From assembly GCA_016124975.1 (NCBI GenBank), contig WGMP01000021.1, positions 1 to 64,000 on the forward strand: a stretch of 64,000 nucleotides of DNA, read 5' to 3'. Every line of letters starts with the position of its first letter. The stretch's first letter is position 1. This DNA is from Phycisphaera sp. (lineage in GTDB: Bacteria > Planctomycetota > Phycisphaerae > Phycisphaerales > SM1A02). The notes beneath the pieces were generated by a model. The model ran no database searches, had not been told where the DNA came from, and was given only the letters and a program-made list of their open reading frames with translations. Made by a program: the position numbers and the translations under genes. Below, piece after piece: positions 9,641-19,171 of this stretch.

Positions 9641-10669
9641 TCATCCGCGCGCGGGGTCGGGCTCCGCGAGGCGCTCGGTGGCCGCGACGCGACGCATGAG
9701 CTGCGCGAGCGCCTCGCGCGGCGCGAGCCCGTGGTAGACCATCGCCTCGACGGCCTCGCAGATCGGAAGCTCGATTCCGCGCTCGCGCGCGATTCGGACG
9801 AGCGCGCGCGCGGTCGGAACCCCCTCGACCACGGACGCGGTCGCTGAGAGCGCCTCCTCGACCCCGACGCCGCGCGCGAGGCGCTCGCCGAAGCTGCGGT
9901 TGCGGCCCTCGGGCGCGAAGCAGGTCGTGGCGAGGTCGCCGAGCCCTGCGACTCCGAAGAAGGTCTCGAAGCGCCCACCGAGCGCGACGCCAATGCGCGC
10001 GATCTCTGCGAGCCCGCGGGCGAGAAGCGCGCTCTTCGTGTTGACCCCGAGCTCCATGCCGTCGGCGACGCCCGCCGCCACGGCGATCACGTTCTTGCAG
10101 GCGCCCGCGAGTTCGACCCCGACGATGTCGGCGGACTGGTAGATGCGCATCCACTCGCATGTGAACACCGCCGCGACGCGGGCGCGGAGCGCTTCGTCGG
10201 GCGAGGCCGCGACGAGCACGGCGGGGAGCCGCCGCGCCAGTTCCGCAGCGATGGTCGGGCCGCTCAGCGCCGCGATCGGCCTCGACTGGCCGAGGACCTC
10301 GGCGAGTATGTCGCAAGGCAGACGGAAGCTGTCGACCTCGATTCCCTTCGCGATCGACACGATGGGTGCGCCCGCAGGAACGCTGCCCACGAGGCGGGTG
10401 AAGGTGGCTCGGATGAACTGCGTGGGGATGGCGCAGACCACGAGCGTGGCGTGACCGAGCGCCGACGGATCGGCGGTCACCGCGACGGCGTCGGGAAGCC
10501 TGAACCCCGGGAGGCGGCGGCTCTCGCGCGTGGCGTGAAGCGTTCGCGCGTCGTCGGCAAAGGGCGACCAGAGGGTCGTGGCAAGGCCGTTGGCCACGAG
10601 GACATCCGCGAGGACAAGCGCCATCTGGCCGTCCCCCACGATCGCGACGCGCTCGTGCAGCTGGTTCAT
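9641..10669 (-). CDS. gpsA: NAD(P)H-dependent glycerol-3-phosphate dehydrogenase
   Basis: VAIVGDGQMALVLADVLVANGLATTLWS...GPTIAAELARRLPAVLVAAS...VELAGACKNVIAVAAGVADGMELGVNTKSALLARGLAEI...GLGDLATTC. Confidence 0.92.
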   Translation of the reverse strand: MNQLHERVAIVGDGQMALVLADVLVANGLATTLWSPFADDARTLHATRESRRLPGFRLPDAVAVTADPSALGHATLVVCAIPTQFIRATFTRLVGSVPAGAPIVSIAKGIEVDSFRLPCDILAEVLGQSRPIAALSGPTIAAELARRLPAVLVAASPDEALRARVAAVFTCEWMRIYQSADIVGVELAGACKNVIAVAAGVADGMELGVNTKSALLARGLAEIARIGVALGGRFETFFGVAGLGDLATTCFAPEGRNRSFGERLARGVGVEEALSATASVVEGVPTARALVRIARERGIELPICEAVEAMVYHGLAPREALAQLMRRVAATERLAEPDPARG

Positions 10670-10927
10670 CGGCTGCGCGAGATGGGCTGCGTGGGCCTGC
10701 ACGGGTCGGAGGATAGCCGCTCGCCTCGCGGGCCGCGGCGCGGCGGAGGAGGGCCTCTTCCGCGAAACGCCTTTGGGCCGAGGTCGCGCATCGGCCGAAC
10801 CGAGACCGCCCCCGCCGCGAACCCTTGTCCCGACCTGCCCACCCGCCCGACGCGGCGAGGCAGGCTCTGCTACCCTTGCAGGTCATTTCTTGACGGGCGC
10901 CCGCTTGCGGCGCACGGAGGCTCGGAC

Positions 10928-12946
10928 ATGTCGATCATCTCTTCACTCCCGAACACCAATTCGGTGCGGTCCGGCGACGATGCGGGCGGCGCAGAGCGTC
11001 TCGAGCGGCAGCTCTTCGTGGCGCTCTTCGGCGGCGTCCTGCTTCTCGCGGCCTGGATCGCCGACCTCGCGGGCATCGAGTCCACGGTCGCCAGCATCCC
11101 CGCCCTCGTCGGCGCGCTCGTGCTCGTCGTGCCGCTTGCAAAGGGCGCCATCGAGGAACTGCGCGAAGGCCGCGCCTCGAGCGACAGCCTCGCGTGCCTC
11201 GCCGTGTTCGCGGCGATCGCGAACGAGCTCTATCTCGCCGCAGGCTTCCTCGCGTTCTTCCTCTGGTTCAGCGAACTCGTCCTGTCGCGCACCGCGTGGG
11301 GTGCGCAGCGCGCGATCCGCGAGCTGATCGAGCTCACCCCCGACATCGCGCGCCTCGTCGACGAGACGGGTGCAGAGCGCGAGGTCTCGCTCGCGCAGCT
11401 CGGACTGGGCTCGATCGTGCGCGTCCGCCCCGGTGAGAACCTCCCCGCAGATGGCACGGTGCGCGCAGGAACCTCGAGCATCAACCAGGCCTCGCTGACG
11501 GGTGAGGCGGTGCCGATCGAGGTCCAGCCCGGAACCCCCGTCTACGCAGGCACCACGAACCTCACGGGCCAGATCGACATCGAGGTCACGGCCGTCAAGG
11601 GCGAAACGACCATCGGCAAGGTCGAGAAGCTGATCCGCGAGGCGGAGAGCGCGAAGGGCAAGAAGCAGGAGCTGATCGAGCGAATCTCGGCCTACTACGT
11701 GCCCGTGGTGCTGATGGTGGCGCTCATCGTGTGGTTCTTCACCGCGAAGTCGGGCTCGCCCGACGCGAAGGCCGTGGCGGCGGAGCGCGCGATCACCGTG
11801 CTCGTCGTCACCTGCCCGGGCGCCCTGCTCATCGCCTATCCGACCGCGATGGTCGCGGCCTTCGCGGCCGCCGCGCGGCTCGGCGTGATGATCAAGCAGA
11901 CCCGCACGCTCGAGTCCGCGGCCGACATCGACACGGTCGTCATGGACAAGACGGGCACGCTCACGACGGGCAAGTTCGCGGTCAGCCGCCTCGCGCCCGC
12001 CGAGGGCGTCGAAGGCGCGGCGCTCCTGCAGGCCGCGGCCGATGCGGAGCAGTCGTCGAACCACCCGCTTGCGAAGTCGATCCTCGAGACCGCGGAGCGC
12101 GCGCGCATCAAGCCTCAGTCGCTGAGCGCCTACCGCGAGGTCCATGGCCGCGGCGTCGCAGCCACGACCGCGGATGGCGAGATCTTCGCAGGCCGCGGCG
12201 CGTGGATCGTCGAGCTCAATCCCGCGCTTGCGGCCGAGGTTCGCGCGGTCGAAGCCAAGATCGAGGGAATGTCGGGCGTGCATGTGCTGGCGAATGGCCG
12301 CTATCTCGGCGCGGTCGGCCTCGAGGACAAGCTCCGCCGCAACGCAGGCGAGGTCGTGGCGAAGCTCCGTGAGCTCGGCGTGCGGCGCATCGCGATCTTC
12401 ACGGGCGACCGCCTCGCGGTCGCGACCCGCGTCGGCCAGTCGGTCGGCGTCGACTCGATCGAGGCCGAGTGCCTGCCCGAGGAGAAGCACGAGGAGCTCA
12501 AGTACCTCATCCGCAAGGGACATCGCACGCTCGTGGTCGGCGACGGCATCAACGACGGCCCGATCCTCGCAACCGCCGACGTCGGCGTCGCCATGGGCCT
12601 CTCGGGCTCCGACATCGCGACCAACAGCGCGGGCGTCGCGCTGATGAACGACGACCTGCGCAACATCCCGTTCCTTCTCGAGATCGCGCGCAAGGCGAAG
12701 TCCGTGATCGCGCTCAACATCGCGGTGGCGATCCTTCTTGCGATCATCGGCCTCGCGCTCGCCGCGACGGGCAAGCTCTACATCTGGGTGACGCCCTTCT
12801 ACCAGGCCGCGGCCTACATCTTCGTCATCGCGAACTCGCTGCGGCTCGTGCGCTTTGGCGAGGATTTCGCGGCGGCCGAGGAGATCCGACGCGAGCAGGA
12901 GGCCTCGATCGCGGCCAAGCCCACCCGCAAGCTCGCGGGAGCCTGA
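10928..12946 (+). CDS. P1B-type (heavy-metal) translocating ATPase with no N-terminal HMA domain
   Basis: [66 protein letters not shown]. Confidence 0.92.
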   Translation: MSIISSLPNTNSVRSGDDAGGAERLERQLFVALFGGVLLLAAWIADLAGIESTVASIPALVGALVLVVPLAKGAIEELREGRASSDSLACLAVFAAIANELYLAAGFLAFFLWFSELVLSRTAWGAQRAIRELIELTPDIARLVDETGAEREVSLAQLGLGSIVRVRPGENLPADGTVRAGTSSINQASLTGEAVPIEVQPGTPVYAGTTNLTGQIDIEVTAVKGETTIGKVEKLIREAESAKGKKQELIERISAYYVPVVLMVALIVWFFTAKSGSPDAKAVAAERAITVLVVTCPGALLIAYPTAMVAAFAAAARLGVMIKQTRTLESAADIDTVVMDKTGTLTTGKFAVSRLAPAEGVEGAALLQAAADAEQSSNHPLAKSILETAERARIKPQSLSAYREVHGRGVAATTADGEIFAGRGAWIVELNPALAAEVRAVEAKIEGMSGVHVLANGRYLGAVGLEDKLRRNAGEVVAKLRELGVRRIAIFTGDRLAVATRVGQSVGVDSIEAECLPEEKHEELKYLIRKGHRTLVVGDGINDGPILATADVGVAMGLSGSDIATNSAGVALMNDDLRNIPFLLEIARKAKSVIALNIAVAILLAIIGLALAATGKLYIWVTPFYQAAAYIFVIANSLRLVRFGEDFAAAEEIRREQEASIAAKPTRKLAGA

Positions 12947-13041
12947 GCGCCCCGCGACGGAGGCGGTCCCTTTGCTACATTCCGCAGGCGCTCGGTCGAA
13001 CGGGCGCCTGCCTTCTTTTTCGCTCCTTCGCGGGATTCCCC

Positions 13042-14112
13042 ATGTCAACGCTCGCCACCATCCAGTCGCTCCTCGGCTCCGACGCAGACTCGCTCCTTGC
13101 CCACAAGGCGAAGGTCTCGAAGGACATGCTGCACCTGCCGTCGCCGTCGTTCGTCGACGCGGCGTTCGGGCCGAGCGACCGCAGCCCGCAGGTCCTGCGC
13201 AGCCTGCAGGCGATGTTCGGCCACGGCCGCCTCGCGAACACGGGATACCTCTCGATCCTTCCCGTCGACCAAGGCATCGAGCACTCGGCGGGCGCGAGCT
13301 TCGCGAAGAACCCGATCTACTTCGACGGCGAGAACATCGTGAAGCTCGCCATCGACGGCGGCTGCAACGCGGTGGCCACGACCTTCGGCGTGCTGGCGAG
13401 CGTGTCGCGCAAGTACGCGCACCGGATCCCCTTCATGGTGAAGATCAACCACAACGAGCTGATGACCTATCCGAACAAGTTCGACCAGGTCATGTTCGGC
13501 TCGGTGCGCGAGGCGTGGAACCTCGGCGCGTGCGCGGTCGGCGCCACGATCTACTTTGGCAGCGACCAGTCGACGCGGCAGATCGTCGAGGTCGCGCGCG
13601 CGTTCGAGGAGGCGCACGCGCTCGGCATGGCCACGGTGCTGTGGTGCTACATCCGCAACAACGCCTTCAAGACGGGCGGCAAGGACTACCATGTCTCCGC
13701 CGACCTCACGGGGCAGGCCAACCACCTCGGCGTGACGATCAAGGCGGACATCATCAAGCAGAAGCTGCCCGAGCTGAACGGCGGCTACTCCGCGCTGAAC
13801 TCCGGGGACTCGAGCTACGGCAAGCTCGACAAGCGCATGTACGCGGACCTGGCCACCGACCACCCGATCGACCTCTGCCGCTACCAGGTGCTCAACTGCT
13901 ACTGCGGGCGCGCGGGCCTGATCAACTCGGGCGGCGCCAGTGGTTCGAACGACCTCGCGGAGGCCGTCAAGACCGCCGTGATCAACAAGCGCGCGGGCGG
14001 GATGGGGCTGATCTCCGGCCGAAAGGCCTTCCAGAAGCCCATGGACGAGGGCGTGAAGCTCCTCCACGCCATCCAGGACGTCTACCTCTGCGGCGGCGTC
14101 ACCGTGGCGTAA
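13042..14112 (+). CDS. fbaB: Class I fructose-bisphosphate aldolase (FbaB type)
   Basis: [57 protein letters not shown]...[20 protein letters not shown]...[10 protein letters not shown]...[14 protein letters not shown]. Confidence 0.93.
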   Translation: MSTLATIQSLLGSDADSLLAHKAKVSKDMLHLPSPSFVDAAFGPSDRSPQVLRSLQAMFGHGRLANTGYLSILPVDQGIEHSAGASFAKNPIYFDGENIVKLAIDGGCNAVATTFGVLASVSRKYAHRIPFMVKINHNELMTYPNKFDQVMFGSVREAWNLGACAVGATIYFGSDQSTRQIVEVARAFEEAHALGMATVLWCYIRNNAFKTGGKDYHVSADLTGQANHLGVTIKADIIKQKLPELNGGYSALNSGDSSYGKLDKRMYADLATDHPIDLCRYQVLNCYCGRAGLINSGGASGSNDLAEAVKTAVINKRAGGMGLISGRKAFQKPMDEGVKLLHAIQDVYLCGGVTVA

Positions 14113-14344
14113 CTCCCTCTCTGTTCGGAGGTTCGGCCGGTAACCCTCTGCGGACCCGTGGCGGCCCACGGCGGTCGCGCGCCCCGCGGCGGCCTTGAAG
14201 GCGCTCACTTGCGGCCGATTTCGTACTTTTCTTCGCCGAGCGTGACACGCGTCGGCCGCCGTTTGCGCTTCTACGGTCGAACAGGACACGCCGCGCAGGT
14301 GCCGGAACACACCAGCGCGGCAGACAGATTTCTCTCTCTCCGCG

Positions 14345-14376
14345 AACACCCCGGATTGCCGGGGTTGTTTGTTTTT
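14345..14376 (+). terminator. Intrinsic terminator
   Basis: AACACCCCGG-ATTG-CCGGGGTTGTT stem with one bulge, followed by TGTTTTT, just upstream of mnmA. Confidence 0.65.
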
Positions 14377-14395
14377 GCACCGTAGACTCCGCGCC

Positions 14396-15505
14396 GTGAA
14401 GGTGCTCCTCGCCATGTCGGGCGGCGTCGACAGCTCGGTCGCCGCCGCCCTCCTCCAGCGCGACGGCCACGAGGTCGTCGGCTGCTTCATGCGGCTCGGG
14501 AGCCCCGGCGACGAACTGGAGACGCCGCGTGCGGACCTCGGCGACGCAAGGCCGCAGGCGAAAATCGGCCATCAGGGATGCTGCTCGATCAACGACGCGG
14601 CCGACGCGCGGCTCGTGGCGGCGAAGCTCGGCATCCCCTTCTATGTCGTCAACTTCCGCAACGACTTCGGCAGGATCATCGAGTACTTCGAGCGCGAGTA
14701 CCACGAAGGGCGCACGCCGAACCCGTGCGTGCGCTGCAACGACTGGCTCAAGTACGGCAAGCTGCGCGCATATGCCGAGCAGCTCGGCTGCGACGCCGTC
14801 GCGACGGGGCACTACGCGCAGGTGGTCGCGACGCCCGAGGGGCCGCGCGTCGCGCGCGGCGTCGACCACGCCAAGGACCAGTCGTATGTCCTGTTCGGCA
14901 TCGGCCCGCAGGCGATCGCGCGCATGTTGCTTCCGATCGGCGGGTTCGAGAAGCCGCGCGTGCGGGAGCTCGCGCGCGAGTTCGGGCTGCCCGTCTCCGA
15001 CAAGCCCGACTCGCAGGAGATCTGCTTCGTTCCCGACGACTACGCGTCGTTCCTCGAGCGGCGCCAGCCCGCGCGATTCGAGTCGGGCGCGATCGAGGAC
15101 GAGTCGGGGCGCGTGCTCGGCACGCACGAAGGGCACCAGCGCTTCACGGTCGGCCAGCGCAAGGGCCTGCGCGTGCCCGCGACGATTCCGCTCTTCGTGA
15201 TCCGCAAGGACGCCGCGCGCAACACGGTGGTCGTCGGGCCGCGCGAGTCGCTCGAGGTGCGCGCGCTGGAGGCTGCCGAGGTGGTCTGGTACGGCGCCGC
15301 GCCCGAGGCGCCGATCGCCTGCACGGCGCAGGTGCGCGCGCACGGAGCGCCCATTCCCGCGCAGGTCTCGCTGTCGGACGGGGTCCTGCGCGTGGCGTTC
15401 GACCGCGCCGAAGCAGGCGTTGCGCCCGGGCAGGCCATCGTCTGCTACGACCGCGAGGACCGCATCCTCGGCGGCGGTTGGATTCGCGCTACATTCCGCG
15501 GGTGA
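14396..15505 (+). CDS. mnmA: tRNA-specific 2-thiouridylase
   Basis: GTG start; MKVLLAMSGGVDSSVAAALLQRDGHEVVGCFMRL...TPNPCVRCNDWLKYGKL...ATGHYAQ...KDQSYVLFGI...SQEICFVPDDYASFL. Confidence 0.95.
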   Translation: MKVLLAMSGGVDSSVAAALLQRDGHEVVGCFMRLGSPGDELETPRADLGDARPQAKIGHQGCCSINDAADARLVAAKLGIPFYVVNFRNDFGRIIEYFEREYHEGRTPNPCVRCNDWLKYGKLRAYAEQLGCDAVATGHYAQVVATPEGPRVARGVDHAKDQSYVLFGIGPQAIARMLLPIGGFEKPRVRELAREFGLPVSDKPDSQEICFVPDDYASFLERRQPARFESGAIEDESGRVLGTHEGHQRFTVGQRKGLRVPATIPLFVIRKDAARNTVVVGPRESLEVRALEAAEVVWYGAAPEAPIACTAQVRAHGAPIPAQVSLSDGVLRVAFDRAEAGVAPGQAIVCYDREDRILGGGWIRATFRG

Positions 15506-16506
15506 TCTACGCTGGGATCGATGAAGCGGGCTACGGCCCCCTGCTTGGGCCGCTGTGCGTCGGAACGAGCTCGTTTCGACTGCGTGCTGCGCCGTCGCCC
15601 GAGCCGTCCTCGCAACCATCGTCGCAACCATCGTCGCCAGTCGACCTGTGGAGGCTGCTCGCGTCGGGTGTGTGCCGCAAGCCGAAGGACGCGCGGCGGC
15701 GCATCGCGATCGCGGACAGCAAGAAGCTCAAGTCGGCGGGCAAGCAGCCGCTCATCCATCTCGAGCGCGGCGTGCTCGCGTTCCTCGGCGGCGACATCCC
15801 CACGGACGATGCGGCGCTGTTCGCGCGCCTCGGCGTGTCGCCCGCCGCTTCCCGCGCGACGCCCTGGCACACGGACGCCCTGCCGCTCCCCGTCGCAATC
15901 TCCGCAGCGGAGGCCGCGATCGCGCGGAACCTCGTGTCGACGGCGCTCGACCGCGCCGACGCTTCGCTCGCCGCGCTCGGCGTGGCCGCGCTCGACCCAC
16001 CCGCCTTCAACGCGCTCTACGACGCGCTTGGGAACAAGGCGTCGATCAACCTGTCGCTCGTCTATCAGGCGCTGCGCGCCGTCGATCTCGCCCGTGGTGA
16101 CGAAGACGCGTTCGTGGCCGTCGATCGCCAGGGCGGCCGCGCGGACTACCGCGAGGGCCTCGCGGAGCACCTCGCCGATGGCCGCGCGGTCCGCGTCCTC
16201 GCGGAGAGCGACGAGCGCTCGACCTACGCGATCGGCGGAAGCGGCGCGGACGGCGACGGGGTCCTTGTCGTCAGCTTCGAGGTCGAGGCGGAGGAGCGCC
16301 ACCTGCCCGTCGCGCTCGCCTCGATGGCTGCGAAGTACACCCGCGAACTCTCCATGCGCAGGCTGAACGCGTTCTTCGCGAAGCATCTCCCCGACCTCGC
16401 CCCGACGGCGGGCTATGTCGAGGATGGGCGCCGATTCCTGCGGGAAGTGAAGCCGATCCTCCTCGCGGAGGCCATTCCCGAACGGGGCTTCGTTCGGGTG
16501 GTCTGA
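15502..16506 (+). CDS. RNase HII-like protein (divergent)
   Basis: GTGA overlap with mnmA stop; VIYAGIDEAGYGPLLGPLCVGTSSF...IAIADSKKLKSAGK...VAVDRQGGRADY...ASMAAKYTRELSM. Confidence 0.75.
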   Translation: MIYAGIDEAGYGPLLGPLCVGTSSFRLRAAPSPEPSSQPSSQPSSPVDLWRLLASGVCRKPKDARRRIAIADSKKLKSAGKQPLIHLERGVLAFLGGDIPTDDAALFARLGVSPAASRATPWHTDALPLPVAISAAEAAIARNLVSTALDRADASLAALGVAALDPPAFNALYDALGNKASINLSLVYQALRAVDLARGDEDAFVAVDRQGGRADYREGLAEHLADGRAVRVLAESDERSTYAIGGSGADGDGVLVVSFEVEAEERHLPVALASMAAKYTRELSMRRLNAFFAKHLPDLAPTAGYVEDGRRFLREVKPILLAEAIPERGFVRVV

Positions 16507-16553
16507 ACCGTCCCGGCGTCTCCGACGGCGGGAAACCCCGTCTGACACGAGGC

Positions 16554-16582
16554 TTGCATCGGGGCGCGGGCTCTTCTACACT
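16554..16582 (+). promoter_or_regulatory. Sigma70-like promoter of fusA
   Basis: TTGCAT (16554-16559), 17-bp spacer, TACACT (16577-16582). Confidence 0.6.
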
Positions 16583-16646
16583 GCCCGACTCGGCAGTTTT
16601 CCCCTTGGAAGCCAGATGCGCAGCGAAGACCCCTCCTGTACCGCCT

Positions 16647-16700
16647 CCGATGGACCCCGCGCACCCGCGCGGCGGGCGCTTTGCGCCTTTGGTCCATCGG
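16647..16700 (+). other. Three-way-junction RNA-structure candidate in the fusA 5' leader
   Basis: P1 CCGATGGACC/GGTCCATCGG (16647-16656/16691-16700); P2 CCGCGC-ACCC-GCGCGG (16657-16672); P3 GGCGC-TTT-GCGCC (16675-16687). Confidence 0.5.
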
Positions 16701-16900
16701 CGCGCGACTGGTTGAGGGAGCGCGTCTGAGCGCGCGCCGCGCGCCCCGCCGAGCCCCTTCGATCGCTCCACAGCAAAGCATGAGCAACGTATGTCCGCCC
16801 GAAGCGCCGAACGCGCGACGGACGGTTCCCCCGATCAAACGACAGACCGTTCGTCCCACAACCCGTCCCGCGCGCGCGGGACACCAGCAGGAAGCAAGCC

Positions 16901-19012
16901 ATGCCCACCGATCTCAAGAGAGTCCGCAACATCGGCATCTGCGCCCACATCGACGCAGGCAAGACCACCGTGTCCGAGCGCATCCTCTTCTACACAGGCC
17001 GCAACTACAAGATCGGCGAAGTGCACGAAGGCATGGCGACCATGGACTTCCTCCAGGAAGAGCAGGAGCGCGGCATCACGATCCAGTCGGCCGCGACCAC
17101 CTGCCCGTGGCAGAAGGACGGCGTCGACTACAAGATCAACCTGATCGACACCCCGGGCCACGTGGACTTCACCATCGAGGTCGAGCGTTCGCTGCGCGTC
17201 CTCGACGGCGCGTGCGCGGTGTTTGACGGCAAGGAAGGCGTCGAGGCGCAGTCCGAGACCGTGTGGCGCCAGGCCGACCGCTACGGCGTTCCGCGTCTCT
17301 GCTTCATCAACAAGATGGACAAGATGGGCGCCGACTGGGACTTCTCCTTCAACTCGATCCGCTCGCGCCTTGGCGCGAACGGCGTGGCGATCCAGCTCCC
17401 GATCGGCAAGGGCAACGACTTCATCGGCATCATCGACCTCGTCACGATGAAGGCGAACTACTTCTCCGCCGAGGACCAGGGCGCGACCATCACCGAGGGC
17501 GAGATCCCCGCCGAGCTCAAGGACAAGGCCGAGCTCTTCCGCGCGGAACTCATCGAGAAGGCCGCCGAGGTCGACGACGCGCTCATGGAGCAGTACCTCA
17601 CCGACGCCTCGAAGATCACGAACGAGCAGATCAAGGCCGCGCTCCGCAAGGGCACCGTCGAGATCAAGTGCTTCCCCGTCCTCTGCGGCGCGGCGCTCAA
17701 GAACGTCGGCGTCCAGAAGATCCTCGACGCGGCGATCGACTACCTGCCGAACCCGACCGAGCGCCCCGACACGAAGGGCGTCAACCCCGACGACGTCAAC
17801 CAGGCGATGACCCGTCCGCACGACCCGAACGCGCCGTTCTCGGCGCTCGTCTTCAAGGTCGTCAGCGACACCCACGGCGACCTCACCTACATCCGCGTCT
17901 ACTCGGGCAAGCTCGACAAGGGCACGCGCGTCCTCAACCCGGGCAACGGCAAGCGCGAGAACGTGAGCCGCATCTTCGAGATGCACGCGAACGACCGCAA
18001 CGCGCTCGAGGAAGTGGACGCAGGCAACATCGTCGCCGTCATCGGCCTCAAGAGCTCGTACACGGGCGACACCATCTGCGACCCCGATCACCCGATCATC
18101 CTCGAGCGCATGACCTTCCCCGAGCCCGTCATCTCGATGGCGATCGAGCCGATCACCGCGGAAGACAAGAAGAAGCTCGGCGACGCGCTCACGACAATCC
18201 GCCGCGAGGATCCCTCGTTCCGCTCGAACTACAACGACGAGACGGGCGAGACGATCATCGCGGGCATGGGTGAGCTCCACCTCGAGATCATCAAGAACAA
18301 GCTCACGCGCGACATGAAGGTCGGCGTGAACGTCGGCAAGCCGCGCGTCTCGTACCGCGAGACGATCACGGGCTCGGCCGACCAGGTCCGCGGCCTCTTC
18401 AAGAAGCAGTCCGGTGGCCGCGGCCAGTTCGGCGATGCGGTCGTCAGCGTCAGCCCGATCACGCCCGAGGAGGCGGAGGCCGAGGGCCTGAAGTTCAAGG
18501 ACGGCGTCGCGTTCGAGGACAAGATCTCGGGCGGCGTCATCCCCAAGGAGTTCATCCCGTCGGTCGAGTACGGCGTCCGCCAGGCTGCGGCGTCGGGCGT
18601 CCTCGGCGGCTACCCGGTCATCAACGTGCGCGTCCAGCTCGTGTTCGGCTCGTACCACGATGTCGACTCGAACCAGGTCGCGTTCGAGCAGGCGGGCATG
18701 CTCGCCTTCCGTGAGGCGGTCATGAAGGCGCGCCCCGCGCTCCTTGAGCCGATCATGAAGCTCGTGGTCACCACCCCCGACGAGTTCTTCGGCAACGTCT
18801 CGGGCGACATCGCCAGCCGCCGCGGACAGATCGTCGACCAGGAGATGCGTGGCAACGCGCGACTCCTCACCTGCGAAGTGCCGCTGTCGGAGCTCTTCGG
18901 CTACACGACCTCGCTGCGCTCGATGACGCAGGGCCGCGCGACGAGCTCGATGGAGCCGCTGACCTACCGCGTCATGCCTGAGAAGCTCAAGGACTCCGTC
19001 CTCAAGAAGTGA
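16901..19012 (+). CDS. fusA: Elongation factor G
   Basis: MPTDLKRVRNIGICAHIDAGKTTVSERILFYTGRNYKIGEVHEGMATMDFLQEEQERGITIQSAATT...LIDTPGHVDFTIEVERSLRVLDGACAVFDGKEGVEAQSETVWRQA. Confidence 0.98.
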   Translation: MPTDLKRVRNIGICAHIDAGKTTVSERILFYTGRNYKIGEVHEGMATMDFLQEEQERGITIQSAATTCPWQKDGVDYKINLIDTPGHVDFTIEVERSLRVLDGACAVFDGKEGVEAQSETVWRQADRYGVPRLCFINKMDKMGADWDFSFNSIRSRLGANGVAIQLPIGKGNDFIGIIDLVTMKANYFSAEDQGATITEGEIPAELKDKAELFRAELIEKAAEVDDALMEQYLTDASKITNEQIKAALRKGTVEIKCFPVLCGAALKNVGVQKILDAAIDYLPNPTERPDTKGVNPDDVNQAMTRPHDPNAPFSALVFKVVSDTHGDLTYIRVYSGKLDKGTRVLNPGNGKRENVSRIFEMHANDRNALEEVDAGNIVAVIGLKSSYTGDTICDPDHPIILERMTFPEPVISMAIEPITAEDKKKLGDALTTIRREDPSFRSNYNDETGETIIAGMGELHLEIIKNKLTRDMKVGVNVGKPRVSYRETITGSADQVRGLFKKQSGGRGQFGDAVVSVSPITPEEAEAEGLKFKDGVAFEDKISGGVIPKEFIPSVEYGVRQAAASGVLGGYPVINVRVQLVFGSYHDVDSNQVAFEQAGMLAFREAVMKARPALLEPIMKLVVTTPDEFFGNVSGDIASRRGQIVDQEMRGNARLLTCEVPLSELFGYTTSLRSMTQGRATSSMEPLTYRVMPEKLKDSVLKK

Positions 19013-19017
19013 TTCTT

Positions 19018-19090
19018 CGCGCTCCGCGGAGCGCGTCTCCAGATGCCTGAACCGCGCCGCCGACCCGAGAGGTCGGCGGCGCGCGTTTTG
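19018..19090 (+). terminator. Terminator region of fusA (two hairpins)
   Basis: 18-bp palindrome CGCGCTCCGCGGAGCGCG (19018-19035), then 12-bp stem GCGCCGCCGACC-CGAGA-GGTCGGCGGCGC (19054-19082) followed by GCGTTTTG. Confidence 0.65.
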
Positions 19091-19171
19091 GCGGCCGAGC
19101 GAACGGGCGCCGCAAGCCTGCGGCGCGGCGCCGAACCACGGCCCGTGAACTTTGCTTTGAACCCGCCTACC

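Noticed and set aside
16835-18658. 607-aa minus-strand ORF
   Set aside because: Antisense to fusA.
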